A stretch of 64,000 nt of DNA from Morinoia aosen (taxonomy: Eukaryota > Arthropoda > Malacostraca > Amphipoda > Talitridae). This document shows, one piece after another, positions 56,479 through 64,000 of this stretch. The position numbers were made by a program, and so were the translations under genes. Where the stretch lies: contig CM059575.1 in NCBI GenBank assembly GCA_030386875.1, positions 18,686,293 through 18,750,292 on the forward strand, read 5' to 3'. The notes under the pieces are model-generated. The model did no database searches. It saw nothing but the letters and a program-made list of their open reading frames with translations, and was not told where the DNA came from. Position 1 is the stretch's first letter, and each line of letters opens with the position of its first letter.

Positions 56479-58640
56479 GCGCAGTCCTGCACGATTTTAT
56501 TAACTAATTTTTGGGGATAGTGAATAAGAGGCACCAAACCGTTGGTATTTTACCGAGCGTGCTACGTGCTCACGTTCGTGTATATTCACTGGAAAAATAC
56601 GGACCTGTGCAAATAATCGCACGTATTCTTTTTTCCAGGGACTTCAATTATCCATTAGAGTTAAAGAATTTTTGAGCTTGCAAATGGGTTGTTGAAAGTT
56701 CTTTCTAATTTGCATAGATTTAGGCGCCCCCTAAACCAACGACTCTCACATAGCAGCAGAACATTTAGCCGCTGAATGTCAGAATCTCAGTCCAACTTTT
56801 TCCTCGAGCATGTATAATATTAGCCGCCTAATGCAGAATGTATACTTAGGTAGCTAAAATAATAGACGTTCCGGAAAAAAAAAGCTAGAATGGGATATCA
56901 ACTCAAGATTTACTACACAACTCAAGTGAAACATTTATTTCGAGTAAGTTTTTGGAGTAAAGTTTTTTGACGTATTTAATTAGCATTGATGGCAGAGCTA
57001 AATTATGATGGACGTTTGAATCCATTCTCAAACCTTGCTAACAGAGCTATTTAAATTTGAATTATAATTATTCTGCAATTATTTTTAAGTTCAATTTATT
57101 TTAGCCTGTCAATATTTTTGTAGGTGGTTTTATTTCTCACTACCTGTTTCGTACCCAATGACGACAAATCTTCTTCGGAGCACATAAAATATCTTCGTCT
57201 TATACTTAAGTGCTCAGGGGATGTTCAATGACGATTTTGCAGGAGTACCTTACTGTATTGTTGAGGCAAAAAATATTTTATCCTGTCTCGCTGTTAGTTT
57301 TCTTTTTGTATTCATTTCAAAATATTTAAAATACATATGAAACCACGTTAGAGCCTCTGAGGACGAAGCACGCTAACGTCAAGACACATAACAAAGCCAT
57401 CTTTTATTATTGTTGGGCAGATCCAGATAAAAATAAAATTTCGTTGCTCATTAAACTACAAGTTTAATTTTGAATATTTCAAAATTACAAAAGCACACGA
57501 AACATATGAATGCCAGAGAAATTTAGGTCTTTGATAACAAACGAAGCACATGAGGATGTCACTAGCATTCAGACAGTCGGCGCAACTGCAAAAGTTGCGA
57601 TAGACATAAGCAACTCCAGGGTCATCTCAACCAGACCGTGATGAAGCATCGGCCGATCTATGCTGGCATAGAAAAATTAAGAAAAATTGCACCTGCCCTC
57701 TGAGTATTGGCAAATTCATTCATAAAAGACGGGCTAAATTAAATGTTGCTTGATTTTTTTTATTGGAGCCATTTTGACTTAATTGGGCTGTTGACTTCCT
57801 GGTGCTTGGGGATTTGAAGAGTGAGAATGATCTTGGTATCGTTCGTTTCCCCTCTTTCTGTAAACGAAAAAGAAGAGCACATTGGGGAAAATCACAGGCA
57901 AGATTGGAATAAACTTAATGGATGAGCGTTACGTTCCTGTGCTTGAATCAAAGAACAAAATCCTGAAGGCTGCGATGACAGACGTGTGACAGCAGAGGTG
58001 GTCACGACGGGATGTCGCCTTGAATGCGCCGACGTCACCTGACATCAGTTCAGTTACGTGAAGGGCACTGGAGTCTCGCCTGGCTCCAGGTCGAGTGTTG
58101 GTGGCCCGTCCCTTGTCTGTATGATCTCACTTCCAAGTAGGTACTTCCTAGCGTTTCTTTGAGACCTGTTTACCAGTTTACGGAAAATATCCCTCACAGC
58201 TGCTAACTTAAGAGTAGCCGTCAGTAAAAAAATAAGATGATTATTAGAATGTAAAAAAAAATTTTGGCAATGTTGAATGCATCCAACGAAAATGTGTTTG
58301 ACTCAACGGCTAACGTGCAAATCATGTCTTCCATGGCGCAATCTACATATCCGCCATTTTTTTATTCTAAATGACCTTGAACTCTAGCACAATATTAATT
58401 TCTTTGAAGAATAATTTTACTTTGATGATTACGACCTTTGACCTCCACCTACAGTTAACATTAACAAAATGACCCTAGCTCGTACGAAGATTTTTTATGT
58501 ACCAAATTTCACATCAATTTCTCATTAGCCTCGCTTTTCTGCAGGGATCCGAGTTTCTACAAATAACATCATGATGTCTCTTAACTACTGCCGAGCTCAG
58601 CCACTCGAGGCACGTTCCCATTTCACATTTCTCATCGCAT
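56479..58640. other. Unique DNA, nothing recognised
   Basis: About 2.1 kb, AT-rich. A GC-raised patch at 57960-58130 holds GCCGACGTCACCTGACATC (CRE-like core) and CTGGAG...CTCCAG. No frame above 60 codons, no array. Confidence 0.45.
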
Positions 58641-58688
58641 ATTTTTATTGTTTTTGTTCTGTTTTCTCCACCTGGTTCTCTCTCCCTG

Positions 58689-58860
58689 TAATCGCCTGTT
58701 GCTGCTACACCTAATACGTTAATCTATCCTGCATTACTCCGTACACTCCTCTCTCTTTCGCCCGGTACTCTTCTGCAGCTTCTCGCTCCATAATCGCCTG
58801 CTGCTCCTGCATCTCCCACGTTAGTCTCCCCTAAATTGCCTCATCTGCCTGCAGCTCTTC
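58689..58860. repeat. Diverged 102-bp tandem duplication in a pyrimidine tract
   Basis: TAATCGCCTG(T/C)TGCT starts at 58689 and again at 58791, with similarity running on (ACGTTA(A/G)TCT, TGCAT). The second copy is partial, ending near 58860. The surrounding DNA (58640-58870) is C/T-rich. Confidence 0.65.
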
Positions 58861-59489
58861 AGCTCAGCTAGTAACAGGTAAAAATTTTATTTGGGACAAA
58901 CTTTCTGTAAAATGGAAATCACGTTTTCTCGCTTCATTATTGTTTTTACTACATTGTTGTGTTCGGGTAGACTAGAGATTTTTCCATGTACTGTACATTT
59001 GTAACAGCAAGCAATGCAGTATTCACACACTTGTAACAAGTTCACTGAGCAATAAAATGATAGGGATAAAATGTTCTACTGTCATTATTTCTTAGAGAAT
59101 TAAGAATACTGTTTAATCGAAATATACTGTTTAATCGTAAAGTCATTTTTTGATTATCAGATCTTGCCCTCAATTTCTTCATACAATGAGATTTGGAAAT
59201 TTAATAGTGCCCTGTGAAGTAACAAACCAAAACAAGTCGAGTTCTAACTCTTGATTTTTTATTTTTAAACTTAGATTAACCTTGTGGTTGAATTTAAGCC
59301 ATCGAAAAAAGTTAGCTATTGGGGCTAATATGTTGTTTCGTGAAATTTTCTAAGGAACTTTTTTTGGTGTGTTATCGTGAAGTTAGAATCCAAATTTCAG
59401 TCCTGGCCCAGCTGAATTAAGGCCAAGTCCCGCAGAAATTGCTTATAGTTTTTTAGATTTTGCATTCCAAAAGGCATTCATGAGTGCCA
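58861..59489. other. Unique AT-rich DNA, nothing recognised
   Basis: AT-rich unique DNA. Confidence 0.45.
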
Positions 59490-60250
59490 TAGTTGCGTTG
59501 GCCTCCGATTAAGAGCATTGATTTATTCAGCTCAGTAATGTTTCGTGCAAATAGCGAGCGTTCCTCCTCGTGAAGCACTCCCCTGCCTCGAGTAGTTCAT
59601 GAAAGTCACACTTTAATCCGCCAAGTCATTTATCCATGAGACCCCATCAAGCTGTCTTATCAGTAATCCAGGCGGTCTATCTGGTCTAGAAAGTCCCTAG
59701 ATTGCGAGCCTGATTGCTGTTCCTATAATCTGAGACGAGCATTAGAATGCTATCAAAACTCTATTAGGCGATCTCTTAATGCCCAAAACAAATCTTCCCT
59801 CCAAAACAAGTCCCGGCTTCGAAACCACTTCCTAACGTAAACACGCCGTCATCGAAACGGATTTTAAGGCTGCCGACCGTAATGGAATGGTAAAAAGCCG
59901 TATTGGCGCCGATACAGCTCTCAACCACGACTTAATGGCTTGCTGCAAATCTCAACCCCATTTGAGATCGTGTAATGGAATTCTACCGGCTTGATAATTT
60001 CACCATTTCAATAAAAATATGGGCTTGTGATGGTGTGTTTGTTATTTTACTGATGGAAATGAAGGCGTGCAGCGCCGACGATGCAGGCCGTCATTTGTCC
60101 GCAATTGCGCGGCGGCCGCCGAATTGCGCCGGGCTCAGCGCACGGCCCTGGCACGGTGTCCAGCCAATGTTTTTTGATTGCCAATTTGTCGTATTGTCAT
60201 TTTTGCACTCATTCCAATTTGCTCCGTGATGGTAAAAGCCAATTTATATG
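59490..60250. promoter_or_regulatory. Large motif-rich island (candidate enhancer cluster)
   Basis: About 760 bases of balanced sequence with dense transcription-factor-like cores: CTTATCAGTAATCC (GATA plus TAATCC, the Otx/Bicoid core), TGTTTGTTATTTTA (forkhead-like), TATTGTC (Sox-like), GTGCAAATA and CTGCAAATC (octamer-like), and many CTTAAT/TTAATG homeodomain cores. At 60111-60120 the perfect palindrome GGCGGCCGCC sits between two direct copies of AATTGCGC (60103 and 60122). An 84-codon frame (59975-60229) lacks any motif. Texture and size resemble conserved developmental enhancers; this is inference. Confidence 0.35.
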
Positions 60251-60696
60251 CTGCCCTGCATATTTAAAGACATCATACGTGACTTAACATATATTGTATT
60301 TTTTTATTACACGGTATTGTTCGTATTACATTTGTAATTTTTCAGTTTGTTCATTTTCTGCTTTTGATCAGTGAAATTCACGATGTACGACAATTTCCTT
60401 TTAAATGTTCGGAGATATGAATATAATTTCATCAGCTGGCCAACGTTTGAACTTTATTCGAAACGGTTTTAATAATTTCTCGAGGGCTTGTACCATAGTG
60501 CCTTGAAGTATCTTGATGAAAAATGGAAAGTTGAGCGAGCTTTCCTCTTCTAAAACAATTTAGTTTTCTATGTCGTTTAGCCAGCCAGGGTCTCATCGCA
60601 CTGGCGAGTCTGGAGGAGCGGCACTTGCACCCTCTGAGGCGGATGCTATAGTTCTTTTGCCGGCATCAAGTCCAGCAACAAAGTTACGGAAAGAAA
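60251..60696. other. Unique DNA, nothing recognised
   Basis: Unique DNA leading into the compound repeat block. Confidence 0.45.
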
Positions 60697-61545
60697 CTGC
60701 AGCAGCAGTCCTCACTACCTGCAGTAATAGTCCTCACTACCTGCAGCAGTAGTCCTCACTACCTGCAGCAGTCGTCTTCACCACCTGCAGCAGAAGGCTT
60801 CACCACCTGCAACAGTAGTCCTTACTACCTGCAGCAGTAGTCTTCACTACATGCAGCAGTAGTCTTCACCACCTGCAGCAGCAGTCCTCACTACCTGCAG
60901 CAGTAGTCTTCACTACATGCAGCAGTAGTCTTCACTACCTGCAGCAGAAGTCCTCACTACCTGCAGCAGCAGTCCTCACGTATACCTGCAGCAGTAGTCT
61001 TCACCACCTGCAGCAGTAGTCCTCACTACCTGCAGCAGTAGTCCTCACTACCTGCAGCAGTAGTCTTCACCACCTGCAGTAGTAGTCCTCACTACCTGCA
61101 GCAGTAGTCCCCACTACCTGCAGCAGTAGTCCTCACTACCTGCAGCAGTAGTCCTCACTACCTGCAGCAGTAGTCCTCACTACCTGCCGCAGTCCTCACT
61201 ACCTGCAGTAGTAGTCTTCACCACCTGCAGCAGTAGTACTCATTACCTGCAGCAGCAGCCTTCACTACCTGCAGCAGTAGTACTCACTACCTGCAGCAGC
61301 AGCCTTCACTACCTGCAGCAGTAGTACTCATTACCTGCAGCAGCAGCCTTCACTACCTGCAGCAGTAGTACTCATTACCTGCAGCAGCAGTCTTCACTAC
61401 CTGCAGCAGTAGTACTCATTACCTGCAGCAGCAGTCTTCACTACCTGCAGCAGTAGTACTCATTACCTGCAGCAGCAGCCCTCACTACCTGCAGCAGTAG
61501 TACTCATTACCTGCAGCAGCAGTCTTCACTACCTGCAACAGTAGT
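60697..61545. repeat. 22-bp minisatellite, about 38 copies
   Basis: The unit is CTGCAGCAGTAGT plus (C/T)(C/T)TCACTAC or a close variant, so it carries a PstI site like the 26-bp array. The left half is irregular (TCCTCACTAC and TCTTCACTAC mixed). From 61225 to 61532 it becomes a regular 44-bp dimer, seven in a row: CAGTAGTACTCATTAC alternates with CAGCAGCCTTCACTAC or CAGCAGTCTTCACTAC. A few indels occur (for example near 60975 and 61190). It ends directly before the 14-bp array. Confidence 0.95.
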
Positions 61546-61585
61546 GAAGCCCTGAAAAAACAGCCCTATCAGCACCAACTAGAGC

Positions 61586-62060
61586 AGCACCACCACAACA
61601 GCACCGCCACAACAGCACCAACACAACAGCACCACCGCAACAGCACCACCACAACAGCACCACCACAACAGCACCACCACAACAGCACCACCACAACAGC
61701 ACCACCACAACAGCACCTCCACAACAGCACCACCACAATAGCACCACCACAACAGCACCACCACAACAGCACCACCACAACAGCACCACCACAACAGCAC
61801 CACCACAACAGCACCACCACAACAGCATCACCACAACAGCACCACCACAACAGCACCACCACAACAGCACCACCACAACAGCACCACCACAACAGCACCA
61901 CCACAACAGCACCACCACAACAGCACCACCACAACAGCACCACCACAACAGTACCCCCACAACAGCACCACCACAACAGCACCACCACAACAGCACCACC
62001 ACAACAGCACCACCACAACAGCACCACCACAACAGCACCACCAGAACAGCACCACCACAA
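61586..62060. repeat. 14-bp CAC/CAA minisatellite, about 34 copies
   Basis: The unit is CAGCACCACCACAA with very few variants (CACCTCC, GCATCACC, GTACCCCC). On the minus strand it gives 203- and 169-codon frames of Val/Leu/Trp/Cys/Gly repeats; these result from a 14-base unit without stops in that strand and are not a gene. Confidence 0.95.
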
Positions 62061-62070
62061 GAGCTGCACC

Positions 62071-62401
62071 AGACACACGCGTCACGGCGTGTCGTGAGAG
62101 CAAGGCGTGCGTGAGGAGCATGCCGTGCCCACAACACCAACTACACCAGCACCACCAACCAGACAGGACACCACCACAAGAGCTGCAGCACCACAAGAGC
62201 AGCACCAGACACACGCGTCACGGCGTGTCGTGAGAGCAAGGCGTGCGTGAGGAGCATGCCGTGCCAACAACACCAACTACACCAGCACCACCAACCAGAC
62301 AGAACACCACCACAAGAGCTGCACCACCACAAGAGCAGCACCAGACACACGCGTCACGGCGTGTCGTGAGAGCAAGGCGTGCGTGAGGAGCATGCCGTGC
62401 C
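62071..62401. repeat. 136-bp tandem repeat, 2.4 copies
   Basis: AGACACACGCGTCACGG recurs at 62071, 62207 and 62343, exactly 136 bases apart, nearly identical. Each unit joins a unique-looking part (with the hairpin ACACGC-GTCACG-GCGTGT, and AGGAGCATGCCGTGC) to a CACCA-rich part resembling the neighbouring 14-bp array. The larger unit thus seems to have grown from the edge of the 14-bp array plus adjacent unique DNA. Minus-strand frames of up to 128 codons are artefacts. Confidence 0.9.
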
Positions 62402-64000
62402 ACCCAGAGATAAGATATCGCGTCGCAAAAAGCGCCGCTGAACTTAACGCTCGCCCTAATGTGCCCTCAATGTGCTTGTACCCTCGTTTTTCTGCATTTA
62501 ATATCGTGCTAATGTCCAGGCTGTAATATGAGCTAAGTACATAAGAGCGTCAAGCACCCTCAAGTACACGATAAATTCCATCGTCTCCTTCTCTCGGCCA
62601 CTTTCTAGACGCGAATAAAATTATTTTCCTCCTCATAATAAATTCTCCCCGACAGAACAGCTACATAAGCTGCTGCTGTAGCTTTGATTCTCTTGACAAA
62701 AAAGGGCTCAGTTCCAGAGGTACGGCTGTAGCCTTGAGGGTTAATGTTTTTTGTTAAGCTGGCTGGATGTGCTCTATGAATTTTCTTTTCCAAATTAACA
62801 GTGTTTTGCGAAAGCCTTGACAGAACAATTCAAACCTGTACAGTTGAGAGACAAAAAAATTAAGTAGAATTTCCTGAAAGTAACATAACATGATAAGATT
62901 TGCATGTACAAGATATGGAGAACTGCGATGCTGTCATAAAATTGGTTTCTTCAACGTAGGAAAACCATAGAATGGATCTTCATTTTCTTGATGGACAATA
63001 ATTCTGTTACAGATTGAGAAAAATCGATGCTCATACTCGACTAAATCAGGTCACGAGAAAATAGACGGGTTCGAAGACAAAAAAACAAGAGTCATGTCTT
63101 CAATTGGTTCAATTTTTCAGTTATATTCAGGAATTAAAACGTCCCTTTCGATTTTAATCTAATGCTGTCAAAACACTGTATGGTCCTACGAGTCTTTCCA
63201 AACGTCACTGAAATGGTTCCAAGCAAGAAGTGTCGTACAATTTTTTCAGAAACATAACAAAGAATACTGTGAAGCGTATATAAGCTATTTCAGTTATGAA
63301 TTAAAGGCATGCACTACCTGGTGCTGATCTAAACTCGCAGGCACACGTTGTGAGCTAACAGCACAAGGGGAACAGGGCTATCAATTTGCGTGCCTCAAAA
63401 GTGGCACAGAGAGACTGATGAGGCCAGAGAAAGCGCCGTTCATCGTGTGGTTCATGTCCGACAGTGGTGATAGAGGTCACTAAATGTCGCTTCAGAGTTT
63501 ACCTTACTGCCTGCAGAGCTTAAGAGCATTCTTGTTTTAACACTGTACGATCAAACAAGTAATTTCTGAGCTCGCACACGCTTAGGGAGTTAAAAGCATG
63601 ATTCTAAGTTAAGCATTTCTCTGATATACAGAGGCTTGATGTACGCAGTTGGCAAATCCTAAGGTTTCGAATGGGTCACGTCGATTCGTAGTAACTTTAA
63701 TAGGCAAGTATTACATTATTTTCCTAAATTAAATGCAATTAAAAGACCCACTAAAAAAACTGGTAAACTTTTAAACTAGCTTTACGAGTGCTTTAGATGA
63801 CAGATGCATAGATACTTGAGTCCTAAATATACGATGAATCAAGTTATGGCATATTATTAAAATTAGACGTATGTTGAATTGCATTGCGACTGATCGCTCA
63901 TATTGAGACAGATTATCAGGAATGCTTTGCGAAATGATGAAAGGGCAAAAGGTTTGACAATAAAAATTACTGAACCAGTTACGCATAAGGTCTCTGCATG
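62402..64000. other. Unique DNA, nothing recognised
   Basis: AT-leaning unique DNA to the window end. TATATAAG at 63277 is followed by TCAGTT, but only 15 bases downstream, too close for a TATA/initiator promoter. Frames at most 71 codons. Confidence 0.45.

Noticed and set aside
61529-62214. 203-, 169- and 128-codon minus frames rich in Trp, Cys, Val and Gly
   Set aside because: Products of the 14-bp array.
63277-63297. TATA box (TATATAAG) with TCAGTT initiator
   Set aside because: Only 15 bases apart; an arthropod core promoter needs about 30.

Overview
This window looks like an intronic or intergenic stretch from a eukaryote with a large, repeat-rich genome, most likely an arthropod. The reasons are: AT-leaning unique DNA with no bacterial gene packing, a decayed Tc1-type transposase, a TA-flanked miniature inverted-repeat element, a SINE-like retroposon pair and many tandem arrays. 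Placement below arthropod is not possible from the sequence alone. I found no confident host protein-coding gene, no tRNA or rRNA gene, no retrovirus-like element and no CRISPR array. All the very long open frames (above about 180 codons) lie in tandem repeats or one-sided purine/pyrimidine tracts and are artefacts of those.

Layout. 1-9 kb: unique DNA with pyrimidine tracts, a 468-bp MITE (1663-2130) and a 43-bp minisatellite (2938-3165). 9-28 kb: unique DNA with several motif-rich, GC-raised islands and repeated one-sided Y/R tracts. 28.05-28.87 kb: a broken Tc1-like transposase. 29.5-30.0 kb: a regulatory-looking island. 31.47-31.53 kb: a very good splice acceptor joined directly to a splice donor, the signature of a recursive-splicing ratchet point, followed by a 28-bp tandem array. 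33.05-45.6 kb: a dense group of large arrays with units of 26 bp (about 46 copies), 20 bp (about 58), 27 bp (42) and 49 bp (about 22). A SINE-like copy (38.1 kb) and one candidate terminal exon (43.95-44.26 kb) lie among them. 46-60 kb: mostly unique DNA with Y/R tracts, the second SINE-like copy with target-site duplications (53.1-53.5 kb) and two strong candidate enhancer islands (54.8-55.1 and 59.5-60.25 kb). 60.7-62.4 kb: a compound block of three abutting arrays (22-, 14- and 136-bp units). 62.4-64 kb: unique DNA with nothing recognised.

Interpretation. The most economical reading is one very long intron, or a regulatory desert, around a developmental-type gene transcribed on the + strand. 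The ratchet point and the homeodomain/octamer-rich islands support this. The reading is an inference; RNA-seq and cross-species alignment would decide it. The most interesting signals are the ratchet point, the SINE-like family that carries a conserved splice acceptor, the minus-strand G-quadruplex array, and the two-letter (A/B) ordering of the 27-bp array.
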